Part shown: in pieces, positions 53,952 through 62,711 of the stretch
Layout: each line of letters begins with the position of its first letter
How positions within the stretch are numbered: the stretch's first letter is position 1
DNA from: Dietzia natronolimnaea
Lineage (GTDB): Bacteria; Actinomycetota; Actinomycetes; Mycobacteriales; Mycobacteriaceae
DNA: 64,000 bases
NCBI RefSeq assembly: GCF_002289575.1
Contig: NZ_NTGA01000011.1
Span: forward strand, 1-64,000
Reading direction: 5' to 3'
Notes under the pieces: generated by a model
What the model saw: the letters and a program-made list of their open reading frames with translations, nothing else
Databases searched by the model: none
Told to the model about the DNA's origin: nothing
Program-made: the position numbers and the translations under genes

Positions 53952-54827
53952 TCAGGCCCGGACCAGTCCGTCTATCTCCTCAGGGGTCCACGGCGGACTG
54001 TCGTGGAAATCTCGGTAGGCCAGGATCTGCGCCTCCGGGGCGGGGAATCTCCCGATGAACCCGCCCGACCCGGCGAACACCCCGCCGGTGATCCCGGCAG
54101 CCAGATCGGAGACGAGATAGGTGTAGAGCGGCGCCACGTACTCCGGCCCGGCCGGGTCCAGTGCACCGGCCACACTGAGCTCGTCGAGCATCCCCCTGCG
54201 GCCCAGCTCGCGGATCTGGTCCTCGTAGTCCTCCCCGCTCGACAGCCTGGTCCGGGCGCCCGGGCACACCACGTTCGCCCGCACCCCGTGCTCGGCGAGC
54301 TCGGCCGCGATCGCCATGGTCAGCGAGGTGACCGCGCCCTTGCCGGCCGGGTAGCCCGTACCTCCGTAGTCGCCTTTCCAGGCGAACGACGACGTGGTGA
54401 CGATCGCGCCCGAGCCGGTGGAGACGAAGTGCGGTGCGAACACGCGACACGCCGCGAAGGCCGTCCCGAGGTGGGCGTCCATGAGCGCGCCGAACTCCGC
54501 GTGACTCACGGTGAGGATCGAGGACCCCGCGGGCTCGGGAACCCCTGCGCACGTGATCAGGCCGGAGACCGTCGACCCCCCGCGGATCGCCTCCTCGAGC
54601 AGCGACTCCGCCACCGTGGGCTCGTGTGCCGACCCGGCGACCCCGGTGATCCGGCCGCCGGACCGTGCGGCGAGCTCGGCGACCCGGTGCCGCAGCGCCG
54701 CCTCGTCGCGCCCGTTGAGCACCACGTCGGCGCCGCGCGCGGCCAGGTCGTCCGCGACCGCCGCACCGATCCCGCGGGAGGACCCGGTGACCGCGAAGGA
54801 CCGGCCGTCGAGCCGGAGCCCGGTCAC
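53952..54827 (-). CDS. Short-chain dehydrogenase/reductase (SDR)
   Basis: NAD(P)-dependent oxidoreductase of 291 residues. The Rossmann motif is TGSSRGIGAAV near residue 14, the NNAG-equivalent is ITCAGVPEP near residue 92, the active-site Ser is in VTTSSFAW, and the catalytic YxxxK is in GYPAGKGAV near residue 161. VVCPGARTRLSSG follows. Classical SDRs of this type in sterol clusters are hydroxysteroid or beta-hydroxyacyl-CoA dehydrogenases; the substrate here is not determined. GTG 54827 overlaps the FadD-like stop by four bases. Last gene of the cyp51 operon. Confidence 0.88.
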   Translation of the reverse strand: MTGLRLDGRSFAVTGSSRGIGAAVADDLAARGADVVLNGRDEAALRHRVAELAARSGGRITGVAGSAHEPTVAESLLEEAIRGGSTVSGLITCAGVPEPAGSSILTVSHAEFGALMDAHLGTAFAACRVFAPHFVSTGSGAIVTTSSFAWKGDYGGTGYPAGKGAVTSLTMAIAAELAEHGVRANVVCPGARTRLSSGEDYEDQIRELGRRGMLDELSVAGALDPAGPEYVAPLYTYLVSDLAAGITGGVFAGSGGFIGRFPAPEAQILAYRDFHDSPPWTPEEIDGLVRA

Positions 54828-56530
54828 GCGGTGCCGGCGGCGTCCGTGCGCCGGTCGAGGTCGGGGGCACGCTCGGCCACCAGACGGCGCGCCCAGCCGT
54901 AGTCGGTCTTGCTGCTGGGATGGCGTTCGACGCGGTCGACCACCCAGTACGCCACGGGGATCTTGAACCCGGCCAGGTGCTCGCGCAGTGCGTGCCCGAC
55001 GGCGTCGAGGTCCCGCGGGCCGGTGCCCGGCGAGGAGTCCGGCGATGAGTCCGGCGATGAGTCCTGTGCGGAATCCGCCCACTGGACCACGGCGCCGACC
55101 CGGTGCCCGAACCGCTCGTCCGGGACCCCGAACGCCACGGCGTCCTCGATCCCGGCCACCGCCTTGAGCGCGGCCTCGACCTCCTCGGCGAAGATCTTCT
55201 CGCCGCCGGAGTTGATCACCTGACTGGCCCTGCCGAGCATGATGATCGTGTCGGGGCCGTCGTACCGTCCGCGGTCCCCGGTGAACACCCGGCGGCTGCC
55301 GGCGATCTCCCGGAAGGTCTCGGCGGTCTTGGCCTCGTCCTTGTAGTAGCCGGCGGGCTGGTACCCGCTCTTGACGATCCAGCCGATCTCCTGCGAGTCG
55401 TCGGGCAGCGGTTCGTCGAAGTCGTCGACGAGCTGCAGGGTGGTACCCCTCGGGATCCGGGGACCGTGGTCGGCGAAGAGCGACCCGTCGTCGAGATCGG
55501 CCTTGGTGACCACGCCCAGGCCGCCGAAGCCGCCCTCGGACGAGCCGAACGCGTCCATGATCATCAGATCGGGACGGAGCTCGAGCAGGTCCGCCTTGAC
55601 CGAGGGCGAGAACAGGGCGGCCCCCGAGGAGACCATGAACATGCTCGAGGTGTCGGGGTCGGTCCAACGCATCAGATCCACGAGTGGCCGGACCATCGCG
55701 TCACCGGCCACCACGGCGACCTGGATCTTCTCGGTCTCGATCTCCTCCAGGACGTCCGCGGCCCGGAAGTGCGGGAGGTAGTGCATGGTGCCGCCGGCGA
55801 ACAGGCCGGTGAAGCTGGGCATGATGCCCGAGGTGTGGATGAGCGGGAGCAGGATGAGGTAGCGCATGGGGTCACCGCCCAGACCCGCCCTGGACTGGTG
55901 GAACTCGTCTGGCACCGGTTCACCCGTGTGGTAGTCCGCGCCACCTCCGAGGCTGCGCCACAGGTCCTCCTGACGCCACATCACACCCTTCGGTTTGCCC
56001 GTCGTGCCACCGGTGAACACCAGGTAGAGATCGTCGCCGCTCCGCTCCACCCCGGGACGCTCCGCCGACGCCGCCTCCAGGGTCTCGCGGGCGGGGAGGA
56101 CACCGTCCGGAAGGGTGTCGACGCCCGAGCCGTCCTCCACCATGATCGTGTGCCGGACGGCGTCGAGCCCTCGTACGGCCTCGGTGACCGCGGCGCCGAA
56201 CTCGCGGTGGAACACCAGCACGCTGGTGTCGGAGTAGTCGTAGAGGTAGCGCAGCTCCGGGCCCGAGTAGCGGTAGTTGATGCTGATGGTCACCGCCCGC
56301 AGTTTGAGGACTCCGAGGATCAGCGCCAGACAGTCCACCCCGTTGCGCAGGTGCACACCGACGTGGTCGCCGGCCCCGACGCCCAGGGAGGCGAGCGCCG
56401 AGGCCCACCGGTTGGCCTCGGCCTCCAGGTCGGCGTAGGTGAGACGACGTTCGCCCTCCACCACCGCCAGACGGTCGGCGCCGTAGGCGTCCACGGCGTG
56501 TTCGAAGAGGTCGGCCAGATTGTGTGCCAT
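54824..56530 (-). CDS. FadD19-like acyl-CoA synthetase
   Basis: A 568-residue acyl-CoA ligase. YLVFTGGTTGKPKGVMWRQED near residue 170 in family form is the 'GGTTGxPKGVMWRxED' signature of the FadD19 group, which activates sterol side-chain acids. Other motifs: VAGDAMVRPLVD, MDAFGSSEGGFGG, INSGGEKIFAEEVE, and a terminal SSKTDYGWA with the catalytic Lys. A DSSP tandem repeat (about 490-502) interrupts the C-terminal domain. ATG 56530. Its position in the cyp51 operon, next to an SDR, suggests activation of a sterol-derived or other bulky acid (inference). Confidence 0.87.
   Translation of the reverse strand: MAHNLADLFEHAVDAYGADRLAVVEGERRLTYADLEAEANRWASALASLGVGAGDHVGVHLRNGVDCLALILGVLKLRAVTISINYRYSGPELRYLYDYSDTSVLVFHREFGAAVTEAVRGLDAVRHTIMVEDGSGVDTLPDGVLPARETLEAASAERPGVERSGDDLYLVFTGGTTGKPKGVMWRQEDLWRSLGGGADYHTGEPVPDEFHQSRAGLGGDPMRYLILLPLIHTSGIMPSFTGLFAGGTMHYLPHFRAADVLEEIETEKIQVAVVAGDAMVRPLVDLMRWTDPDTSSMFMVSSGAALFSPSVKADLLELRPDLMIMDAFGSSEGGFGGLGVVTKADLDDGSLFADHGPRIPRGTTLQLVDDFDEPLPDDSQEIGWIVKSGYQPAGYYKDEAKTAETFREIAGSRRVFTGDRGRYDGPDTIIMLGRASQVINSGGEKIFAEEVEAALKAVAGIEDAVAFGVPDERFGHRVGAVVQWADSAQDSSPDSSPDSSPGTGPRDLDAVGHALREHLAGFKIPVAYWVVDRVERHPSSKTDYGWARRLVAERAPDLDRRTDAAGTA
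55035..55064. repeat. 12-bp tandem repeat inside the FadD19-like gene
   Basis: Unit GAGTCCGGCGAT repeated 2.5 times in frame, encoding SSPDSSPDSSP on the minus strand in a loop of the C-terminal domain. In-frame length changes would be tolerated. Confidence 0.9.
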
Positions 56531-56583
56531 GTGGTGTCCTCCGTGACGGGGTCGGGTGTGCTGTCTCGGGCGAGCGTCCGGTC

Positions 56584-57867
56584 TCAGACCGGGGTGATGG
56601 GCAGTGGCGTGCGGGCCGGTCCGAAGTCGAACGCCGCCCCGGTGCTGATCCGGGTGACGGCGACCTCGTCGGACTCCTTCGCTGGTACGTCTCCGAGCTG
56701 GAGGACGGCCTCGACCCGGGAGCCGTCCGAGGGCACGCGCTCCACGGTCCAGTGCGGGTCGACCGCCTGTGCCGCCGCGGCGAGGGGGCGCAGGCCGTCC
56801 CGGGCGAGCAGGGGCATCCAGGTGTCGTCGGCGAACGCGTCCGCCGCGGTGTCCCAGGTGACGGTGACGCTCGCGCCGTCGCCGGAGACCGACGACGAGT
56901 ACCCCGTGTAGGCGGTCGGGCCGGCCAGCGGGTGGAGATCGAGCACGGCGGCCAACCCGTGTGCGTCCCCCTCCACGCCGAGGACGTCGCGGATCCGTCC
57001 CGCGGCGACCCCCGCGATCCCCGTCGCCTGGTAGGCGAGCAGCCGGTCCGCGGTCTCGGCGTCCGACCGGCGACGCACCGACTGGTGGAAACCCACCGCC
57101 AGCAGGTGCATCTGCAGGTACACCTCGCGGGTCATGCGGACGAGCGCGGCCGAGGTGAACTCGGGGAAGCTCAGGTCCGTCAGCAGCGGACCGGCGTAGT
57201 CGTCCCGAGGGCCCTCACCGGTGGTGTCCCGCGGTTCCGGCGGCTCGAAGGCGAAGTCGATCAACCGGCTGCTCGCGGACTCGACCGCCGGCTCGGGCCA
57301 CGCCGCCGGCTCTGAATCCGGGTCGATCCGCACGGTCCAGTGACAGTGCGGCGTCCGGCCCTCCGGGCTGCGCGGCGGACGGTGGATGGGCTCCACGACG
57401 GCCCGGGGGTTGGTGGCCAGCGCGGTGGCCGGGAAGGTGGGGTCCTCGATGTCGTGGCACATCGTGGTGACGAGCCGGTCCCCCATCGGTTCGACGTCCA
57501 TCAGCGCACCGCAGTGGTCGAGCCAGAACTCGCCGTGGTCGTGGTCGGTGACCGCGTACCGGAAGTCCATGAACTCCGGCGGCGCCCCCACATCCAGTTG
57601 GAAGCCCTTGAAGATCTCCGCGACGCCGTCTCCGGTGATCGACAGCGCCTCCTTCATGCGCCGGGTGTAGTGCGGGCTCGCGGCCTGCCACTCCTCGATC
57701 GCCACATCGCGCATCCCGTCCACACCGAACTCGCCGAGCAGGGCCGGCATCCCCGCCCGGTCGATGAGCTGGCCGATCAGCAGCAGGTCGGGCAGCAGCC
57801 TGGCGAGCCTGGCGTGGTCGAGGGACTCCAGGGGGTCGCTGTTGACGATCCGGTCGCGCGCGGCCAC
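56584..57867 (-). CDS. Conserved protein of unknown function in cyp51 operon
   Basis: A 427-residue protein that I do not recognise. It has no signal peptide or membrane helix. The N-terminal half is helical and then carries FWLDHCGALMDVEP (near residue 110) and MCHDIEDPTF (near residue 135), two Cys/His/Asp-bearing blocks spaced like a ligand or metal site, plus a HCHWTVRID stretch near residue 176. The C-terminal half has mixed beta-rich sequence ending ISTGAAFDFGP. GTG 57867 is chosen, with GAGG ten bases ahead. Six bases follow the NTF2-like stop and 53 bases precede the FadD-like gene. Context points to the cyp51-linked pathway. Confidence 0.7.
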   Translation of the reverse strand: MAARDRIVNSDPLESLDHARLARLLPDLLLIGQLIDRAGMPALLGEFGVDGMRDVAIEEWQAASPHYTRRMKEALSITGDGVAEIFKGFQLDVGAPPEFMDFRYAVTDHDHGEFWLDHCGALMDVEPMGDRLVTTMCHDIEDPTFPATALATNPRAVVEPIHRPPRSPEGRTPHCHWTVRIDPDSEPAAWPEPAVESASSRLIDFAFEPPEPRDTTGEGPRDDYAGPLLTDLSFPEFTSAALVRMTREVYLQMHLLAVGFHQSVRRRSDAETADRLLAYQATGIAGVAAGRIRDVLGVEGDAHGLAAVLDLHPLAGPTAYTGYSSSVSGDGASVTVTWDTAADAFADDTWMPLLARDGLRPLAAAAQAVDPHWTVERVPSDGSRVEAVLQLGDVPAKESDEVAVTRISTGAAFDFGPARTPLPITPV

Positions 57868-57872
57868 CGGAC

Positions 57873-58448
57873 TCAGACCTCGTCCGGGGCGGACACCGGC
57901 CACAAGGGGGCCGGGCTGTCCTCGATGCGGTACCACCCGGCCGGCTTGTCCCCGGCCGCCTCGAACCGGGCCTTCATCGAATCGGTGAGCGCGTCGGCCT
58001 CGTACATCCGCATGAACAGGTCCACCACGTTGCCGAAGTCGAAGAAGTCGCGGTGCCACTTCCACTGCTGGTCGCCGTTGTAGAGGAACCACGACCCGCC
58101 GAGCCCGTGGACCTCGTACGGCTTCCCGGTCTTCGGGTCGACGGTGTCGCGGGCGATCTGCTTCCACAGACAGAGCACGTCCCCGGTCTCGGGGTCGATG
58201 ATGGTCCGGATGTAGGGGTACTCCCAGCCGTCGAGCCCGGCCATCTCCTGGCCCAGCGCGATGTCGCGGATCTCGTCCCGGCCGACGGCCATGAAGTCGT
58301 CCTTGGTGCCGTAGTTCCAGCCGTAGGTGGCGTCCTCGGCGTAGAAGTCGGCGAGCGGGGTCCAGTCCTTGTTGCGCTCGCACTCGGCGTTCGCCTCGAT
58401 CCAGCGCTGCACGAACTCGGCGATCTCGGCGCGGTCGTATCGGGTCAC
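57873..58448 (-). CDS. NTF2-like/SnoaL-type protein (Rv0762c-like)
   Basis: A 191-residue cone-fold protein of the NTF2/SnoaL superfamily, whose members include ketosteroid isomerases and polyketide cyclases. FVQRWIEANAECERNKDWTPLADFYAEDATYGWNYG in part near residue 12, then IDPETGDVLCLWKQIARD and GGSWFLYNGDQQWKWHRDFFDFGNV in part. GTG 58448 (VTRYDRAEIAEF) is chosen with AGGAG nine bases ahead. The position downstream of the ferredoxin matches M. tuberculosis Rv0762c. A binding or isomerase role on a steroid-like ring is plausible but unproven. Confidence 0.83.
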   Translation of the reverse strand: MTRYDRAEIAEFVQRWIEANAECERNKDWTPLADFYAEDATYGWNYGTKDDFMAVGRDEIRDIALGQEMAGLDGWEYPYIRTIIDPETGDVLCLWKQIARDTVDPKTGKPYEVHGLGGSWFLYNGDQQWKWHRDFFDFGNVVDLFMRMYEADALTDSMKARFEAAGDKPAGWYRIEDSPAPLWPVSAPDEV

Positions 58449-58453
58449 GTCAC

Positions 58454-58687
58454 TCACTCCTGGTGGGTCTGGTTCTCGACGAGGCGGAGTGCCTGCGTCG
58501 GGCAGTACTTGACGGCGGCCTTGACGGCCTCGAGCTGGTCGTCGGGGACCACGCCCCGCTTGGCACGCACCTTGGCCTCGGAGCCCTTGCCGACCGTGAA
58601 CCAGTCGGGGGCCTCCGCCTGACACTCGGCGTGCCCCTGGCACAGGTCGAAGTCCACCTCCACCCGCATCGGCTGCTGCCCGCTCAC
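58454..58687 (-). CDS. 3Fe-4S ferredoxin, redox partner of CYP51
   Basis: A 77-residue single-cluster ferredoxin. Ligands are Cys16 and Cys22 in LCQGHAEC and Cys62 in KYCPTQAL; His19 replaces the central Cys, giving the CxxHxxC...CP pattern of P450-linked 3Fe-4S ferredoxins. GTG 58687 has GGAGGAGG eight bases ahead and overlaps the cyp51 stop by four bases (GTGA). The M. tuberculosis equivalent, Rv0763c, supports CYP51 in vitro. No ferredoxin reductase is in the window. Confidence 0.95.
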   Translation of the reverse strand: MSGQQPMRVEVDFDLCQGHAECQAEAPDWFTVGKGSEAKVRAKRGVVPDDQLEAVKAAVKYCPTQALRLVENQTHQE

Positions 58688-60081
58688 CTGCGCTGCCTCC
58701 TCCGGTAGCGGACGGTGCACGGCTGGGCCAGCTGGACGACCATCTTGGAGTGGTCGTTGTGGTAGCTCTCGGGCGGCTGCGCTAGCTCGAACTCGAACTC
58801 CCGCAGCAGGATCGAGAAGATGGCCTTGATCTGCAGCTGGGCGAACGCCGCGCCCACGCAGCGGTGCCGTCCGGCGCCGAAGGGGATCCAGGTCCACCGG
58901 TTGACGATGTCCTCCTGGCGCGGCTCGGCATAGCGTTCCGGGTCGAAGGAGTCGGGGTCCGGGAAGTCCTCCGGCAGCCGGTTGGAGACCGCGGGGGACG
59001 CCGCGACGGTCTGCCCGGCGCGGACGACGTGGTCGCCGATCTGCACGTCCTCCTGCGCCACCCGCATGAGGATGATCAGCGGCGGGTGCAGACGCAGCGT
59101 CTCTTTCAGGGCGTTCTCGACCCTGGGCATCTGACGCAACGCCCCGAAGCTGTACTCGGCCCCGTCGGAGTAGACCTCGTCGAGTTCGGCGACCACCTGC
59201 GCGAGGTAGTCCGGGTGCTTGAGCAACTCGATGAGCATCCACGCGCTGGTACCGGAGGTGGTGTGATGTCCGGCGAACATCATGGAGATGAAGATGCCGG
59301 TGACCTCGTCCGGGGTGAACCGGTACGTGCCGTCGTCGTTCTTGACGGAGACCAGGACGTCGAGGAGGTCGCGGTCCTCCTTGCTCGCCGGCGGCTCGGC
59401 CATCCGCTGGTCCATGATCCCGGAGACCAACTCGACCAGCCCCGCTCGCGCCGCGTCCCGCTTGCGGAACGCGGGGATGTCGGCGTAGGCGTCGATGTAC
59501 GCGTGGGGGTCGGTGCCCTGCTCGAGATCGTGGTAGAGGTGCGCGAACCGGGCGTCGAGCTGCTCGCGGAACTTCGGACCGATCAGACACGCCGAGGAGG
59601 TGTAGATGGTGAGCTCGGAGAACCACTCGAGGAGGTCGATCTCGCCCTCGTCGCCCCACTCGCCCACCATGCGCTGGACCTCGCGGGGGATGGTGACGGC
59701 GTGCTGTCGCATGTGCTCGCCGCGCAGCGCGGTGTTGTGCAGCATCTCCGAGCGGCGCTCGGGGCTGGCGTCGAACACGACGCCCTCACCGAACACCGGC
59801 GTCATGAACGGGTAGGCGGCGGCCTGGTCCAGCGACTCGTCCGGCGCACGGAAGAAGGCCTCGTTCGCGGCCGCCCCGGAGGCCAGGCAGATGTCGCGGT
59901 CGACGATCTTGAACACGCCGAGGTCGCCGCACTCCTCGCGGACCCGCCAGAACAGGCCGATCGGGTCGGTACGGAGTTCGTCCATGTGCCCGAGCTCCCC
60001 CTCGCCGCCGGAGACCCGACGCGGCTCGGTGAGGGTGGAGAAGTCCGTGGGCTTGTCGGTGGAGCTGTCGGTACTGGTCAC
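58684..60081 (-). CDS. cyp51: Sterol 14-alpha-demethylase CYP51
   Basis: P450 of 465 residues that removes the 14-alpha-methyl group of sterols in three oxidations. It matches M. tuberculosis CYP51 closely: AYPFMTPVFGEGVVFDASPERR in family form (B'-helix signature) near residue 89, MMFAGHHTTSGT in helix I near residue 268, KETLRLHPP near residue 326, and WIPFGAGRHRCVGAAFA with heme Cys408. A Ser/Thr/Asp-rich stretch adds about 14 residues at the N-terminus. GTG 60081 overlaps the SDR stop by four bases. No sterol-synthesis genes are nearby, so the natural substrate may be an acquired or degraded sterol. Confidence 0.97.
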   Translation of the reverse strand: MTSTDSSTDKPTDFSTLTEPRRVSGGEGELGHMDELRTDPIGLFWRVREECGDLGVFKIVDRDICLASGAAANEAFFRAPDESLDQAAAYPFMTPVFGEGVVFDASPERRSEMLHNTALRGEHMRQHAVTIPREVQRMVGEWGDEGEIDLLEWFSELTIYTSSACLIGPKFREQLDARFAHLYHDLEQGTDPHAYIDAYADIPAFRKRDAARAGLVELVSGIMDQRMAEPPASKEDRDLLDVLVSVKNDDGTYRFTPDEVTGIFISMMFAGHHTTSGTSAWMLIELLKHPDYLAQVVAELDEVYSDGAEYSFGALRQMPRVENALKETLRLHPPLIILMRVAQEDVQIGDHVVRAGQTVAASPAVSNRLPEDFPDPDSFDPERYAEPRQEDIVNRWTWIPFGAGRHRCVGAAFAQLQIKAIFSILLREFEFELAQPPESYHNDHSKMVVQLAQPCTVRYRRRQRR

Positions 60082-60872
60082 GAGTAGTCCTCCTCGATTG
60101 GGGCCTCCGGCTGGATCTCCAGCTCGGTGATCTGGGCGCCGCGGGGCATCGACACCATGGCGGCGACCCCCCGGGCGAGGTCGGCCGGTTTACACATGCG
60201 CGGGTGACGACCGAAGCCGTGCTTGACCCAGTCGTTGATGACCGACTCCGCGGTCTCCGGGTCGAACTCGGTGCCCATCTCGGTCATCACCGGGCCCGGG
60301 CGGACCACTCCGAGGCGGATCCCCGTGCCCTCGAGTTCCTTGCGGGCCTGGTGGGCCATGGTCTCCAGGCCGGCCTTGGCCGCGACGTACGCCCCGGAGC
60401 GGGGCCGGGCGGTGTAGGCGACGTCGGAGCCGATCAGGACCACGTCGCCCCGACGGCGGTCGACCATCCCGGGGACCACCGCGTGGAGCAGCCGCTGCAC
60501 GGCGAGCAGGTGGATGTCGATCTGCGAGGCGAAGTCGTCCGGCTCCATCTCCCACACGCGGGCCATCTTCAGAGTGCCCGCGCTGGAGACCAGGACCTCG
60601 GGAGGGCCGTACGCCTCACCGGCGGCGGCCACGAACTCCGCCACCGACTCCGCTCTGGTCACGTCGACCGGACGGGCGGTGGCCAGTCCCCCGGCCTCCC
60701 GGATCCGGCCCACGAGGTCGTCGAGGCGGTCGGCCCGGCGGGCCCCCACGACCACGGGGTGCCCGAGTGCGGCCAGCGCCTCCGCGGAGGCGCGACCGAT
60801 ACCGGAGGAGGCGCCCGTGACGAGGGCGGGACGGTCGGCCGCGTCCCGCTGCGGTGGGAACTTCAGGCTCAT
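60078..60872 (-). CDS. Short-chain dehydrogenase/reductase (Rv0765c-like)
   Basis: SDR of 264 residues. TGASSGIGRASAEALA near residue 19, SSAGTLKM near residue 95, the active Ser in VLIGSDVAYTA and the catalytic YxxxK in GAYVAAKAGL near residue 160, then VRPGPVMTEMG. ATG 60872 overlaps the cyp123 stop by one base (TGATG). It lies between cyp123 and cyp51 as Rv0765c does in M. tuberculosis. A sterol or steroid alcohol substrate is a reasonable guess. Confidence 0.92.
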   Translation of the reverse strand: MSLKFPPQRDAADRPALVTGASSGIGRASAEALAALGHPVVVGARRADRLDDLVGRIREAGGLATARPVDVTRAESVAEFVAAAGEAYGPPEVLVSSAGTLKMARVWEMEPDDFASQIDIHLLAVQRLLHAVVPGMVDRRRGDVVLIGSDVAYTARPRSGAYVAAKAGLETMAHQARKELEGTGIRLGVVRPGPVMTEMGTEFDPETAESVINDWVKHGFGRHPRMCKPADLARGVAAMVSMPRGAQITELEIQPEAPIEEDYS

Positions 60873-62086
60873 CAGCGTCTGACCTCGACGCGCATGGGCA
60901 GGCGGGCGAAGCCACGCACGTTGGAGGAGTGCACGCGCTCGGCGCCGGGCAGGATCTCGTACCCCGTGACGGACCGTGAGATCTGGTCGAGCGCGATCCG
61001 CCCCTCGAGTCGCGCGAGGTGCGCGCCGAGGCAGAAGTGCGGCCCCTGGCCGAAGCTCAGGCTCGCGGAGGTGTCCCGGCCCAGGAGGAAGGCCCCGGAG
61101 TCCTCGAACACCTCCTCGTCGCGGTTGGCCGCGCCGATGAGCAGGAGCACCTTCTGGTCGGCCGGGATGGTGACGTCGCGGACCGTGACCTCCTGCGTGG
61201 TGGTGCGCAGGACCAACTGACTGGAGGTGTCGTAGCGCAGGGTCTCCTCGACCCAGTCGGTCACCCGCTCCGGGTCGTCGATCACCAGTCGCGACTGGTC
61301 GGGGTACTCGTGGCCCCAGAACATCGCGTTGGCGAGCAGCTTGGTGGTGGTCTCGTTGCCCGCCACCACCATGAGGAAGAGGAAGGACAGGATCTCGTCC
61401 TCGTCCAGCTTCTCCCCGTCGATCTCGGCGTCGATGAGCGCCGAGGTGAGATCCTCGGTCCGCTGCTTCCGCCGGTCGGCGACCATGCCCTGGTAGTAGG
61501 CGATGAGGTCGAAGGCGGCGACCATCGAGTCCTCGGGCACGTCCTGACCGCCCTCCTCGCGGTGCATGACGAGGTCCGCGAGCCGGCGGAGCTCGTCGCG
61601 ATCCGACTCCGGCACCCCCATGAGGTCGGAGATGACGTCCATCGGTAGCTTGCCCGCGTAGTCCTGGACGAAGTCGAACTCGCCGCCGTCCCGAGACCTG
61701 TCGAGGCACTCGTCCCAGTACTGCCGCGAGATCCGTTCGATCCCCTCGGAGAGCGCGTCAACCCGTCGCGAGGTGAAGCCCTTGCTCACGAGCTTGCGCA
61801 GCCGGGCGTGCCTCGGGTCGTCCATCGCCAGGAAGGACATCGTCTTGTAGGCGTGCGGTCCGTACGCCGCCGGGTCGAGGGAGACCCCCATCGCGTTGGA
61901 GAACACGTCGGGCGCACGGAAGGCCTCACGGACGTCGGCGTGCTTGCTCAGCGCCCAGAAGTCGAGATCCGGGTTGTGGTAGACGGGGGCCTCGGCCCGC
62001 AACCGGGAGTAGAACGGGTACGGATCCTCGTGTACGGCGTAGTCATACGGGCTGAACACGAGCGGGGCTGGAGTCGCGGTGGTCAT
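60872..62086 (-). CDS. cyp123: Cytochrome P450 CYP123-like
   Basis: P450 of 404 residues. VVAGNETTTKLLANAM in helix I near residue 245, with the AGxET pattern that activates oxygen, the EETLRYDTSSQLVLR ExxR region near residue 282, and the heme loop SFGQGPHFCLGAHLARLEG near residue 345. The nearest match by synteny and motifs is M. tuberculosis CYP123 (Rv0766c), whose substrate is unknown. ATG 62086 lies eight bases after the TetR stop. It could share the ferredoxin with CYP51. Confidence 0.9.
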   Translation of the reverse strand: MTTATPAPLVFSPYDYAVHEDPYPFYSRLRAEAPVYHNPDLDFWALSKHADVREAFRAPDVFSNAMGVSLDPAAYGPHAYKTMSFLAMDDPRHARLRKLVSKGFTSRRVDALSEGIERISRQYWDECLDRSRDGGEFDFVQDYAGKLPMDVISDLMGVPESDRDELRRLADLVMHREEGGQDVPEDSMVAAFDLIAYYQGMVADRRKQRTEDLTSALIDAEIDGEKLDEDEILSFLFLMVVAGNETTTKLLANAMFWGHEYPDQSRLVIDDPERVTDWVEETLRYDTSSQLVLRTTTQEVTVRDVTIPADQKVLLLIGAANRDEEVFEDSGAFLLGRDTSASLSFGQGPHFCLGAHLARLEGRIALDQISRSVTGYEILPGAERVHSSNVRGFARLPMRVEVRR

Positions 62087-62094
62087 GTCTCAGG

Positions 62095-62667
62095 TCACCT
62101 CAGGATGAGTCGGGCGGCGGACTCGATGGCGTCCGCCATGTCGGAGTAGGAGCCATAGCCCATGCCCGCGCGGACGAGCGCGCCCGCGTAGACCATCTCC
62201 AGGGCGCCGATCACCTCGTCGTCGGCCTCATCACCCAGCGCGGCCGTCAGACGCCGACGGATGTCGGCACCGATCCGGATCCTCAGGTGGGACACCTCCG
62301 GATCGTCGCCCAGGAGGGCCGCGGTGACCGCCGAGGAGAGCTCGGGCTCGTCCGCCACCAGCAGCGCGACATCGCGCAGGACCGCCACCACCCTGTCCAC
62401 CGTGGTGCCGGCCGAGGCGCCCTCGGTGACGTGGTCGCGGAGGCGTCGCCAGAACACCTCCGCGATGAGGTGGCCCTTGGAGGAGAAGTAGGTGTACGCG
62501 GTGGCCGGGGCCACGCCGGCCTTGGCCGCCACCGCCCGGACCGCGAGGCCGCCCGGCCCCTTCTCGCGCAAGACCTCGACGGCCGCGCTGGTGAGGCGGT
62601 CGACGGTCTCGGCCTGCTGGCCGTTGAGACGCCTTCGCGTGGATTCGAAACGCACGTCACTGGACAT
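62095..62667 (-). CDS. TetR-family regulator of the cyp51 operon (Rv0767c-like)
   Basis: A 190-residue repressor type. Helix-turn-helix at about 20-63: RLTSAAVEVLREKGPGGLAVRAVA in part, then AGVAPATAYTYFSSKGHLIAEVF in part. ATG 62667 (MSSDVRFES) is chosen. It has no Shine-Dalgarno, and a TACTGT hexamer ends ten bases upstream, so the mRNA may be leaderless. One GTCTGGACAGT site starts three bases before the ATG, indicating auto-repression. First gene of the nine-gene operon and divergent from aldA, as in M. tuberculosis. Confidence 0.9.
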   Translation of the reverse strand: MSSDVRFESTRRRLNGQQAETVDRLTSAAVEVLREKGPGGLAVRAVAAKAGVAPATAYTYFSSKGHLIAEVFWRRLRDHVTEGASAGTTVDRVVAVLRDVALLVADEPELSSAVTAALLGDDPEVSHLRIRIGADIRRRLTAALGDEADDEVIGALEMVYAGALVRAGMGYGSYSDMADAIESAARLILR

Positions 62668-62669
62668 GT

Positions 62670-62711
62670 GTCTGGACAGTACACCACTGGCCGGACTATC
62701 GTCTAGACAGT
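62670..62711. promoter_or_regulatory. Twin TetR operators between tetR and aldA
   Basis: GTCTGGACAGT (62670-62680) and GTCTAGACAGT (62701-62711) are 31 bases apart, three helical turns, each built on the near-palindrome GTCTRGAC. A third half-site TTGTCTAC follows at 62711-62718. The first overlaps the tetR start, and the second overlaps a possible aldA -10 (TATCGT, 62697-62702). Confidence 0.7.
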
